A stretch of 64,000 bases of DNA, taken from positions 1,116,001 through 1,180,000 of the forward strand of contig NZ_JALPRS010000001.1 in NCBI RefSeq assembly GCF_023630255.1, given 5' to 3'. Shown piece after piece: positions 44,640-53,860 of this stretch (within the stretch, counting starts at the first letter, position 1; each line of letters begins with the position of its first letter). Below the pieces are notes generated by a model, which was given only the letters and a program-made list of their open reading frames with translations, did not search any database and was not told where the DNA came from. The translations under genes were made by a program, and so were the position numbers. This DNA is from Pontibacter deserti. GTDB lineage: Bacteria; Bacteroidota; Bacteroidia; Cytophagales; Hymenobacteraceae.

Positions 44640-47048
44640 TTGAAGTCACGATTTTACATATTCGGCCTGTTAATTACAATTTTGTTTTATACAGGCTGTG
44701 TACCTACCAAAGATCTTGGCGAGGATGATAAGCTTTTAGTACAAATAAAGCCCCAGGGTTTAAAGTATATAGAAGAAGCTACTATAGAGAACCTTTACCA
44801 GCAGGAACCAAATCGTTTATTTCTGGGCTCAACTCCATATCTGGTGGTTTACAACATCGGGAAAAACTTCTATAATCCTCCTAAAATAGATGCGCGCATA
44901 AAAGAGCAGGAAGCTAAAATACGAGAAAAGGTACAGCAGGCCGGTAATGATACTATAAAAATCAGAAAGATCCGTAACCGCATCAATAATCGTATAGACC
45001 GACTTCAGGAGAAGAAAGAAGAAGGGAACTTCCTGATGAAATTAGGGGAACCGCCTGCTATCTATGATTCTACCCTGATGCTGCAAACACTGGATCAGGT
45101 ATCGATCTACCTTAATTCGCGCGGCTATTTTAAACATAGCATTGCGATGGATAAAAAGGAAAAAAACAAGCTGGTGCATGTAACGCTTAACATTAATGAA
45201 AATGAGCCTTACCGTTATAACCAGTTTGTTCTGGCAATTCAAGACACTGCAGTTCTTTCACTTGTAAGAGCTAACTCGCATAGGTCGCTGCTTAAGCTAA
45301 ATGATATCTATAACGAAGATAACCTAACTGAAGAACGTACAAGGTTATATGAATTGCTCCGCAACAATGGCTACTACGATTTTGCGCGTGCCTATATTGA
45401 GTTTGATGTAGATACCTTAGGTCGTAAAAATGCTGCAAAAGTCACAACTATCATTCAGAATCCTGAAACGGGTGGAAATCATCCTGTTTATACTATAAAC
45501 AAAGTATACTTTAAAACCGACTCAGACCGCTTTGGCATTCCCCGTGACACGATAAAGTATAACAACATAAATTATGTAGCCTATAACCAGAAATACTCCT
45601 ATAAAATTCTGGATAAGAAAGTAGATATTGCCCCTGGAGCACACTACAGTATGTTGTATTCAGCAACAACACAGCGTAAGCTGGCAGAGCTCGATGTATT
45701 TCAGTTTAACAACATACTATATAACAAAGTAATAGACCCTGCCGATAGTACTTACAAACTGAATGCCTTTATTAATGCCCTACCGTCTAAACGTTTCCAG
45801 GAAACTACAGAACTTGGCCTTAATTATACGGAAAGAACACCAGGGCCATTTTCAAGTATAAGGTTGCGGGTACGAAATGTGTTTGGCGGAGCTGAAAATC
45901 TGGACCTGGGAATACGTGGCGGTTTTGAAGGACAAATAAGCTTAACCAATGAACAAGAGACGGTCATGATCAAGGAGTTTGGTGGTGATATGTCGCTTAC
46001 TTTTCCTGTTATAATTGCTCCTGGTGGTCGAAACTTATTATCAAAGTATAGCCCGCGTACCCGCATTTACACAGGTTTCACTAATGTAGACCGGCAGGAA
46101 TATAAACGTTCCAGTTATGAGCTATCGTTAGATTACATCTGGCAAAAAGCCCGCACACCCATGCAGGCGCCAACGCTTCAATATATATTCTCACCGTTGA
46201 ACCTGGCCATAATTGAAGCTGATACAAATACCTTTTCAGCTGACTTTCAGGAGGAATTGTTACGCTACAGATCATTTGCAGAAAGTTTCAGAAGTGGCAT
46301 TATTAGCTACATGTTGTTTAACATCACTTACAATACAAACGATTTTGCACAAACCCGGAACGCCCGTTTTTTCAGAACTATAGCGGAAGTAGGTGGACTA
46401 ACAAAGGAACTTGGCCTTAATCTGGATATTAATGATTTACAGACGTTTCAGTATGCTAAAATAAATCCGGACTACAGGCGATATATTCCCCTCGGGAACA
46501 AGAGATATTTTGTCTATCGTATCAATAGCGGTATTGCTTCCCCAATTTTTAATGAGTCTGTGTTGCCTTACGAAAAGTACTTTTTTGCAGGGGGTACTAA
46601 CAGTATGCGGGCCTGGCAGTTCCGAAGACTTGGTCCTGGTTCATATGCCAATATTAATCCTGAAACAGGTGAACGCGATGACTCAGCTGAACAACCCGGC
46701 GAGATTTTATTTGAGACGAGTGCAGAATATAGATTTAATATCTTCAGCTTCCTGAACGGAGCTTTATTTGTAGATGCCGGTAACATCTGGATGTTAAATC
46801 AGGATACCGCACGACCAGGATCTTCTTTTCAGTTAGATACATTTTATAAAGAGTTGGCCGTTGGTACAGGTTTCGGGTTAAGATTTGACATGGCAGTGTT
46901 GGTACTTCGCTTTGATTTTGCAACCAAAGTGTATGATCCGGCCGGCATTAATGGCAAAAAATTCGTGCTAGGAGATTTTCGCTTTTCTGACTTCTTTAAC
47001 GGGAATACACAAAGCAACTTGAACATCGGTATCGGATATCCATTCTAA
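44640..47048 (+). CDS. Omp85/TamA-like outer membrane protein, lipoprotein-like N-terminus
   Basis: 802 residues from a TTG start at 44640. An open frame reaches back to 44433, but that part is antisense to the methyltransferase, and the signal begins at KSRFYIFGLLITILFYTGC. POTRA-type repeats lie about 30-360 (for example HPVYTINKVYF, LDVFQFNNILYN), and the C-terminal half is a beta-barrel (TELGLNYTERTPGPFSS, FFAGGTNSMRAWQFRRLGPG with the Omp85 RxxG motif; ends in Phe). It inserts or transports proteins at the outer membrane; the Bacteroidota paralogue group differs from BamA. Confidence 0.9.
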   Translation: MKSRFYIFGLLITILFYTGCVPTKDLGEDDKLLVQIKPQGLKYIEEATIENLYQQEPNRLFLGSTPYLVVYNIGKNFYNPPKIDARIKEQEAKIREKVQQAGNDTIKIRKIRNRINNRIDRLQEKKEEGNFLMKLGEPPAIYDSTLMLQTLDQVSIYLNSRGYFKHSIAMDKKEKNKLVHVTLNINENEPYRYNQFVLAIQDTAVLSLVRANSHRSLLKLNDIYNEDNLTEERTRLYELLRNNGYYDFARAYIEFDVDTLGRKNAAKVTTIIQNPETGGNHPVYTINKVYFKTDSDRFGIPRDTIKYNNINYVAYNQKYSYKILDKKVDIAPGAHYSMLYSATTQRKLAELDVFQFNNILYNKVIDPADSTYKLNAFINALPSKRFQETTELGLNYTERTPGPFSSIRLRVRNVFGGAENLDLGIRGGFEGQISLTNEQETVMIKEFGGDMSLTFPVIIAPGGRNLLSKYSPRTRIYTGFTNVDRQEYKRSSYELSLDYIWQKARTPMQAPTLQYIFSPLNLAIIEADTNTFSADFQEELLRYRSFAESFRSGIISYMLFNITYNTNDFAQTRNARFFRTIAEVGGLTKELGLNLDINDLQTFQYAKINPDYRRYIPLGNKRYFVYRINSGIASPIFNESVLPYEKYFFAGGTNSMRAWQFRRLGPGSYANINPETGERDDSAEQPGEILFETSAEYRFNIFSFLNGALFVDAGNIWMLNQDTARPGSSFQLDTFYKELAVGTGFGLRFDMAVLVLRFDFATKVYDPAGINGKKFVLGDFRFSDFFNGNTQSNLNIGIGYPF

Positions 47049-47391
47049 TTTCCCAAAGCATTACTGCTAACCGCAACAAGAAAGTTAATCTTTTATTACT
47101 CCTTTTTGTTAAGCACCATACTTGTAAAAATATGGCTCATATTACTCAAGTTTAAATTTCATGTAAACGTTTATTCGTACTATTCTTTTGCTTGCATGTT
47201 GAAGAATAGACTCTGCTGAAATTTATATTAATACTATACTTTTTATTAAAATAGAAATCTTTTAAAACAGCATTTTATTGTAAGGAACTAAACCTAAACA
47301 GCCTGAGTTGAAGTTCAAATTAAAATCTGCCTTAAACGAAATATTTCAATTAAGGTTCAGGTTTTGAGAAGTTATTTAACTGGGTTTGTTT
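47049..47391. other. 343-base AT-rich region ahead of the giant secreted protein
   Basis: No gene seen. It is strongly AT-rich, with no clear TAnnTTTG element and no T-run hairpin. Its only clear structure is a 26-base palindrome 37 to 62 bases ahead of the ATG (see the separate entry). Confidence 0.6.
47330..47355. promoter_or_regulatory. 26-bp palindrome, candidate operator
   Basis: CCTTAA, two bases, the perfect palindrome GAAATATTTC, two bases, then TTAAGG. 22 of 26 positions are symmetric. It lies about 36 bases before the start of the DUF11 protein gene, where a dimeric regulator could bind. Confidence 0.55.
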
Positions 47392-50300
47392 ATGAATAGA
47401 CTTTTACTGCTGTGCTTTTTTGTTTGTTCTTTTTTTCCTTTACAGATCTTAGCTGAGGGATCTAAAAATCTTACTCCGAATACCACGGGCTCCCCTTCTG
47501 CTTTAACAGATCCCAACAATACCAGATCAGGCTACCTCGCGCACGATGCAAATTTTGCTGCTGCCGCGGGTGTGGCTCCTACTTCTCTTAGTTTTCTGAA
47601 ATCTGCCGGGTTTAACTATAACGGTGCGGTCTATTCTGCTGACCACAGGTTATATGTTCGTGTTCTACCCGGAGAAACAGTGCATTATGGAGTTCATCGA
47701 ACATCCCACGATCAGGGAACAGGTAATCAGGGTGACCTTATTATTACAGCACGTTTCCGTAATGCAGATGGAACAGAAGGCCTGGCAGCAACTACTACCC
47801 TTTTAAGAAATACAAAATCAACCAGAGACTCTGAACTTATTACCACACAAGCAGGCGTAATCGTTAATGCGGCGCAGGCAGCAGCCGGTCCAGTGGCTTT
47901 GGCCGGTACAGCAGGTTATCAGAGTTTATCTATCACAAATACCTCTACCCAGACCAGAGATTACTTTTTTGAGTTTAACCAGGTAGGTGAAGACCGTATG
48001 ACTCAGGAGCAGCGTTTCTCTGTTTATGATTTTTGGGATTTTACGGTACTTGATACAAACAAGAATGAGAAAACAGGCCGTTTGTTCTCCAAACTTTGGG
48101 CATTTTCCGCAGGAGGCACATCCAATGTTTTTTCCAGGAACTTCAACATGTACCCGCTTATACCTAGCGAAACGCAGCCAGGAAAATACTATGTAAAGGT
48201 ATTGGAACTGGCAGGTATAGCTCCTCAAAACTTTTTCCGGTTTGTAACTAATAGTATGGGTACCACCAATGGTACCACCTTCGAGGAAAGACGTAAAAGC
48301 CAAACCATAAATTCAGATTATCCGGAGTACTATAACTTTGTAAATAACCCGGACCCGGCCATATGGCCAACAGCCACAGCACCCACTTTCAGCGTTAATG
48401 TAACCGCTTTTTGCAGCAACTCCATAACAGGCCGGGGTGGCGTTACATTTACAGGTACCAGTTCGGAAAGCAGTACTTTTATAGTATTGATCGACTTAAA
48501 CAACAATGGTACTTATGACCCGGGAACAGCAGATGTGTTGCTGGAAAAAACAGGGGCAGCAGGAAATAAAGTGATTACCTGGGACGGCTTGAACGGACTT
48601 GGGCAGGTTGTACCTAATGGTACTACTTTGAAGTATTACTTTAAAAACGGGAGCGGTCCTATCAACTTCCCTATGTGGGATGCTGAAACGAACTTAGATG
48701 GTTTCAGGGTGGGAGAAGTCAGACCATTACCTGCAGGAACCAGCGGACAAAACTATGTCAGCAAATTATACTGGGACGATTCCAAACTTGCTACTGCGCG
48801 ATTTCCGGCCCCACAAACACAGCTGTTTGGTTTAGCGGCTGCAGGGTCTTACGATAACCTGAGCGGTGGTGTACATAAATGGGGCAATACAACATCAAAC
48901 ACTACGGCCGGTGACTTATATACCACCAACACCTGGACCTATGGTTACACTAACGAGTTAGAGCAAAGCCATGTGTACACTTTTGATTGTTCGGTAGATC
49001 TGGTTGTTACCAATACTGTTTCCGCGGGAAGTTATACCGTAGGAAAACCTTTGACCTATACTGTAACCATAGTAAATAATGGTCCTGAGCTGGCTTCTGG
49101 TGTTACGCTTTCTGATTTACTAGATAATACCAAACTGGAATTGATCAGCGCTACAGCTTCTCACGGTTCTTATAACAGCACGACAGGTATCTGGAATGTT
49201 ACTGATATGGGTTCTGGAGCAACCCGTACTTTAACAATTACAGCAAAACCAAAAATTACCGGTTCAATCAGCCAGGTAGCAAGTATAAATTCTCTGGACC
49301 AGGCTGACAGAAATACAACTAATAACTCGGCTACGGCAACTATAACTGTGGTTCCATCTGCGGATATTGAAGTAAAGAATATGGCTTCTGGTACAACTTT
49401 TAATAATGGAGATGAAGTTACTTATACTATAACAGCAAAAAATCTGGGACCTAATAATGCCACCGGCGTCGCCATTACAGACTTGCTACCGTCAGGATTG
49501 ACATTAGTAAATGCAACAACAGCAACCGGAACTTATAATGCAACAGATGGAATCTGGACATTGGGGGCTTTGTCAAATGGAGCGACAGCAACTCTAACTC
49601 TGAAAGCAACTATAAACAAGCTAGGTACTATAACCACCACTGCTACTTTAAACAGTAGAGCAGGATTTGAACTTGATGATCAGGCATCTAATAATACGGC
49701 ATCTAACACTGTCACCGTATTACCTACAGCCGATGTTGCGGTAACCAATACTGTAAACAATACTTCACCTAATCAAAATCAGGATGTTATTTATACTATA
49801 AAAGTAACAAACAATGGCCCTAACCATGCTACGGATGTTACTATAAGTAACCAGATTCCTACAGGTTTAACAATTACTGATTATAGCCTTACTGCCGGAA
49901 GTTTAAATCTGGCCACAGGTACATGGTCAGTAGGGACTGTTGTAAGCGGTACATCGCAGACTTTACTCTTATATGCCCGACCTTCTGCGACTGGTTCCAT
50001 AGCGTTAACTGCAACACAAACCCACGCAGAATATGACGGTATTAATAGCAACAACAGTGCTACATCAACTATAAATGTAGCTTCAACTGCTGATGTAGCT
50101 GTAACCAATACCCTGTCGCCAGTTAAAACAACTTATACAACCGGTGACAATGTAACATATACCATAGTAGTAACTAACAACGGCCCTAGTACTGCCACCA
50201 ATGTAGTAGTAAATGATAAATTATCAGGCACATTAGCTTTTACAGGATACACAGCTACAAACGGTGCTACTTACGATCAAGTGAGTGGTAACTGGTCTGT

Positions 50301-53300
50301 TGGTACCTTGCCTAGTGGTGCATCTGAGAGATTAACTATCAATGCAAAAATCATTGAAAGTGCCATCATTACTACTACCGCCACACAAACCCATACTGAA
50401 TACGATAATGTTAGCGGTAACAATAGGGCTACTAACTCCATCACATCCGGTTCCGGTACTATTACAGCAGATATAGCTGTAACTGTGTCTGCTGATGCGG
50501 GGCCATACTATACCGGTAAGCCTGTAACATTTACAGTTAAAGCTGAAAACTTCGGTCCAGACCAAGGTACAAATATTCAGATAGATGCTTTACTGCCCGC
50601 TTCTATGAAGTATGAAAGTTCAGCTGTTCAGTTCGGTACTTATGATGCGGTTACAGGTATATGGAATTTAGGTAATCTGGCATCAGGTTCATCCACTGAA
50701 CTTACTATAGTTGCAGTTCCTAAACCAAATCTGACAACAGGTAATACTGCAACTGTAACACATTCCTTAACAGGGTCTTTAAGATATTTAGCTCAGTCAC
50801 AGAGTGCTAACATTGGTGCAGATTCCGAAACAGAGACGATAGTGGTAGATAAGGCGGCCGAAGTGGGTGTAAGCATGACGGTTACAAGCAGTGAGCCTGA
50901 TGGTAAGTATTATAATGGCTTGACCACGGCAACATTTATCCTTACTGTCACCAATAACGGACCAGACCGCGTTACGAATCTGATAGGTTCAGATACCAGA
51001 ACAGGGCTGCTTAATTTTACTTATGTAGAGCAAGGAAAAGGTTTTAATCCGGCTACAGGTATATGGAATATTGGTACACTTGAGCCGGGAGAAACCAGAA
51101 CACTGGAAGTTAGAGGTATACCAAAAACAACTGGACGTCTTAACCTGGGTGGCTGGATAACAGCACAGGATCAATTTGATCAAATAACTGAAAACAATAA
51201 GGCTGTTGCACTGCTGAATGTATTGCCTGCAGCTGACCTGAAAGTAACGCAAACTGTTACACCAGGACCTTACTATAATGGACAGAGCACTACGTTCACC
51301 GTAATACTTGAAAACCTGGGGACAGATGCTGCCACCGGTGTTACCTTGGTAAACAAGTTACCTGAAGGATTGGCATTAGTAAGAGCTACCACTACAATGG
51401 GAACCTACCATGCAGAAACCGGCATTTGGACCCTTGAATCTGATGTGTTAAAAGGCCAGTCTCAAACACTTACGATAACAGCTGTTCCAACAACTTCTAC
51501 TACATTAACACTGGAAACAAAAATAAAAACAGTAAATGAGTATGATAATGTAACTTCAAATAACCAGGCTTCTACTTCCATATCCACTGAAAAGGCAGCA
51601 GATATACAAATACTGGCAGAGGTTCCGGCAACTACCCGGCATGTGGGGGTGCAAACTACTTTTACCATAAAAGCAACAAACCTGGGTCCGGATGCGGCAA
51701 CTAATATCCGTGTACAGGAAACACTGCCAACCGGCTTCAATTTTATTCAAGCTGCAACATCTGCAGGTTCATACGATGTAACTACAGGTATCTGGATCGT
51801 ACCTGCCCTGGCCAGCAATGCAACAGCAGATCTCGTGCTAACCGTGGTTCCGAATAAAACAGGATCGATCACCAACTATAGCTATAAAATAGCCTCAACC
51901 GAGTACGATCCAAATGGCCAGAACTCTCAGTCAGGTAATAACCGGACAACTGCAAACATCTTTGTGACTGATAGGGCAGCGATTTATACTATAGCTCCTG
52001 CTGTAAACTTCTATGATCTGCTTAAAAATGATGTAATGGCATTCCCGACTGATCCGGATGGAAGTATAAGTTCAGCGCGTTTAGCAGAAAATTCTACCCT
52101 TCCGGCTGGAATTACATTAGCAAATAATGGAAGGTTACTCGTTACGGAACCATTAGCCCTACGAGCTGGCACTTATACTATAGCAGTTGACCTATGGGAT
52201 GAATTCGGTAACAAGTCAACTTATAGCAATTTGCAGCTAGTTATAACAGCAGACCGGGACGGTGACGGAGTAAATGACTTTGATGACATTGACGATAACA
52301 ACGACGGAATTACAGACATGTCTTCTTCTGGTGAAATTGATCCCTACGCTGATGCTAACAATGATGGAGTTTACAATTATGCGGATGCTACATTTATATA
52401 TTCAGGTAACAGAGCCTTTGCAGATGCCAACAGCGATGGCATCAACGATTGGTTTGATAGTGACATAGACGGCATCATCAATTCGTTAGACATCGACTTT
52501 GATGGTGACGGTATTGCAAATGCTGTTGAAGCAAATGGTGGTAGTGCACCAACTGCCTGGGGCTATAATGCAGCTACCAGTATACTTACAGGAAGCGTAA
52601 GTGCTAACGGAATGCCTGTACTTGCACAGACAAGCAGCAATAGCGGAGATTCCAGATATATCTACCCAGACTCTGACGGTGATAGTATTGCAGATGCATT
52701 TGACCTGGACTCTGATAACGATGGATTGCCTGACCTGATGGAAGCGCAACTAACTATAGGATACAGAACAAAATATGCTGTTGATACTGACCGGGATGGC
52801 CTTGATAATGCCTATGACTCAACCTGTGGTTGCGAAGTATCGGGTATAACAAGCGCAGTCATAAATACAGATGGGGATGCAAATCCAGATTACCTGGATA
52901 TTGATAGTGACAACGACTTAAAATCAGATATGGAAGAGTCGTTTGATGATAACATCAGTGGTTCTTCTGCTGATGATCTGATGTTACGTGCTGCGAATTT
53001 TTCGAATGGTTCTTATCCGGCTGTAGATATTAATTATAATAGTAAGTACGATTGGCTCGAAGACGATAATTTTAACGGAATACTTAATTTCCAGGAGGCA
53101 GGTCATACCTATTATTACGACACTAATGCAAATGGTATTATAGCGCTGTTTGATCCAGCTACCTCAGGGAAAGCCGTTGTTTACCAGCTGAACATGAATA
53201 ACAAGATGAACTACAGAGATGCGGAAGTCTTTATGCCTCTTCCTGTTTCATTAGTAAGCTTTACAGGTAAACTGCAACAGGAAGGCGTAAAGTTAAACTG

Positions 53301-53784
53301 GTCTACAGCATCTGAACAGAATAATGATCATTTTGAAATTGAGCGAGGTACAGATAAAAAGGCATTTGCAACGGTAGGTTATGTGAAAGGCTTTGGTAAT
53401 AGTAACCAGAAAATCAACTATAGTTTCTTGGATAGTTCGCTTCCTACAACAGCTACTTACTACCGCCTGAAGCAGGTTGATGCAAATGGCAGGACTACGT
53501 ACAGCAAACCTATCGTTATACAACCAGCTAAGGCACAGCTACAAAATATCATCAGGCTGTATCCTAATCCGGCTACAGAAACTGTAAAACTTGATATGAC
53601 AAAACTTTCAACTGAAACTTTTAACATCTCTGTTATTAGTATGGAAGGGAGAGTTGTTAAGGAGCTGAAGTTACAGGGGGGACACATTCAGGAAATAGAT
53701 TTAAATAATCTCGCTGCCGGAAAGTATATAATTAAGGTACAAGGGCAGGATGTTGTACTATCTCTAAGACTGATAAAGCGTTAG
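47392..53784 (+). CDS. Giant DUF11-repeat secreted protein with T9SS sorting domain
   Basis: 2130 residues from ATG 47392 (a TTG two codons earlier is less likely), with a signal peptide to about ILAEG. Residues 30-530 form a large N-terminal region with no recognised domain. Eight DUF11 beta-sandwiches follow (about 534-1530), each with a TNNGP-type NNGP/NLGP motif and a GTYxxxTGIWxxG motif. Then come a cadherin-like unit, several Asp-rich thrombospondin-3-like calcium repeats (DRDGDGVNDFDD...), an FN3-like unit, and a C-terminal type A sorting domain with YPNPATETV and LAAGKYIIKV. It should be exported by the type IX system and act as an adhesin or matrix protein; this is inferred from domains. 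Confidence 0.95.
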   Translation: MNRLLLLCFFVCSFFPLQILAEGSKNLTPNTTGSPSALTDPNNTRSGYLAHDANFAAAAGVAPTSLSFLKSAGFNYNGAVYSADHRLYVRVLPGETVHYGVHRTSHDQGTGNQGDLIITARFRNADGTEGLAATTTLLRNTKSTRDSELITTQAGVIVNAAQAAAGPVALAGTAGYQSLSITNTSTQTRDYFFEFNQVGEDRMTQEQRFSVYDFWDFTVLDTNKNEKTGRLFSKLWAFSAGGTSNVFSRNFNMYPLIPSETQPGKYYVKVLELAGIAPQNFFRFVTNSMGTTNGTTFEERRKSQTINSDYPEYYNFVNNPDPAIWPTATAPTFSVNVTAFCSNSITGRGGVTFTGTSSESSTFIVLIDLNNNGTYDPGTADVLLEKTGAAGNKVITWDGLNGLGQVVPNGTTLKYYFKNGSGPINFPMWDAETNLDGFRVGEVRPLPAGTSGQNYVSKLYWDDSKLATARFPAPQTQLFGLAAAGSYDNLSGGVHKWGNTTSNTTAGDLYTTNTWTYGYTNELEQSHVYTFDCSVDLVVTNTVSAGSYTVGKPLTYTVTIVNNGPELASGVTLSDLLDNTKLELISATASHGSYNSTTGIWNVTDMGSGATRTLTITAKPKITGSISQVASINSLDQADRNTTNNSATATITVVPSADIEVKNMASGTTFNNGDEVTYTITAKNLGPNNATGVAITDLLPSGLTLVNATTATGTYNATDGIWTLGALSNGATATLTLKATINKLGTITTTATLNSRAGFELDDQASNNTASNTVTVLPTADVAVTNTVNNTSPNQNQDVIYTIKVTNNGPNHATDVTISNQIPTGLTITDYSLTAGSLNLATGTWSVGTVVSGTSQTLLLYARPSATGSIALTATQTHAEYDGINSNNSATSTINVASTADVAVTNTLSPVKTTYTTGDNVTYTIVVTNNGPSTATNVVVNDKLSGTLAFTGYTATNGATYDQVSGNWSVGTLPSGASERLTINAKIIESAIITTTATQTHTEYDNVSGNNRATNSITSGSGTITADIAVTVSADAGPYYTGKPVTFTVKAENFGPDQGTNIQIDALLPASMKYESSAVQFGTYDAVTGIWNLGNLASGSSTELTIVAVPKPNLTTGNTATVTHSLTGSLRYLAQSQSANIGADSETETIVVDKAAEVGVSMTVTSSEPDGKYYNGLTTATFILTVTNNGPDRVTNLIGSDTRTGLLNFTYVEQGKGFNPATGIWNIGTLEPGETRTLEVRGIPKTTGRLNLGGWITAQDQFDQITENNKAVALLNVLPAADLKVTQTVTPGPYYNGQSTTFTVILENLGTDAATGVTLVNKLPEGLALVRATTTMGTYHAETGIWTLESDVLKGQSQTLTITAVPTTSTTLTLETKIKTVNEYDNVTSNNQASTSISTEKAADIQILAEVPATTRHVGVQTTFTIKATNLGPDAATNIRVQETLPTGFNFIQAATSAGSYDVTTGIWIVPALASNATADLVLTVVPNKTGSITNYSYKIASTEYDPNGQNSQSGNNRTTANIFVTDRAAIYTIAPAVNFYDLLKNDVMAFPTDPDGSISSARLAENSTLPAGITLANNGRLLVTEPLALRAGTYTIAVDLWDEFGNKSTYSNLQLVITADRDGDGVNDFDDIDDNNDGITDMSSSGEIDPYADANNDGVYNYADATFIYSGNRAFADANSDGINDWFDSDIDGIINSLDIDFDGDGIANAVEANGGSAPTAWGYNAATSILTGSVSANGMPVLAQTSSNSGDSRYIYPDSDGDSIADAFDLDSDNDGLPDLMEAQLTIGYRTKYAVDTDRDGLDNAYDSTCGCEVSGITSAVINTDGDANPDYLDIDSDNDLKSDMEESFDDNISGSSADDLMLRAANFSNGSYPAVDINYNSKYDWLEDDNFNGILNFQEAGHTYYYDTNANGIIALFDPATSGKAVVYQLNMNNKMNYRDAEVFMPLPVSLVSFTGKLQQEGVKLNWSTASEQNNDHFEIERGTDKKAFATVGYVKGFGNSNQKINYSFLDSSLPTTATYYRLKQVDANGRTTYSKPIVIQPAKAQLQNIIRLYPNPATETVKLDMTKLSTETFNISVISMEGRVVKELKLQGGHIQEIDLNNLAAGKYIIKVQGQDVVLSLRLIKR
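48991..51978 (+). repeat. Eight tandem DUF11 repeats
   Basis: Each unit is about 124 codons. They begin with variants of SADxxVTN / AADIQIL and are diverged at both DNA and protein levels, so the array should be stable but could shrink or grow by recombination. Confidence 0.8.
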
Positions 53785-53799
53785 TAACTCTGCACAATT

Positions 53800-53830
53800 A
53801 AAAAGCCTCTGCATTTACAGAGGCTTTTTA
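53800..53830. terminator. Bidirectional terminator
   Basis: AAAAGCCTCTG/CAGAGGCTTTT with a short loop and A/T tracts, between the converging DUF11 and E1 genes. Confidence 0.87.
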
Positions 53831-53860
53831 ATTTATAAACGAAAACTATTGCATGCTTAA

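Noticed and set aside
48991..51978. Possible CRISPR-like repeat array
   Set aside because: The repetition is of protein domains about 370 bases long with diverged DNA, in one continuous reading frame.
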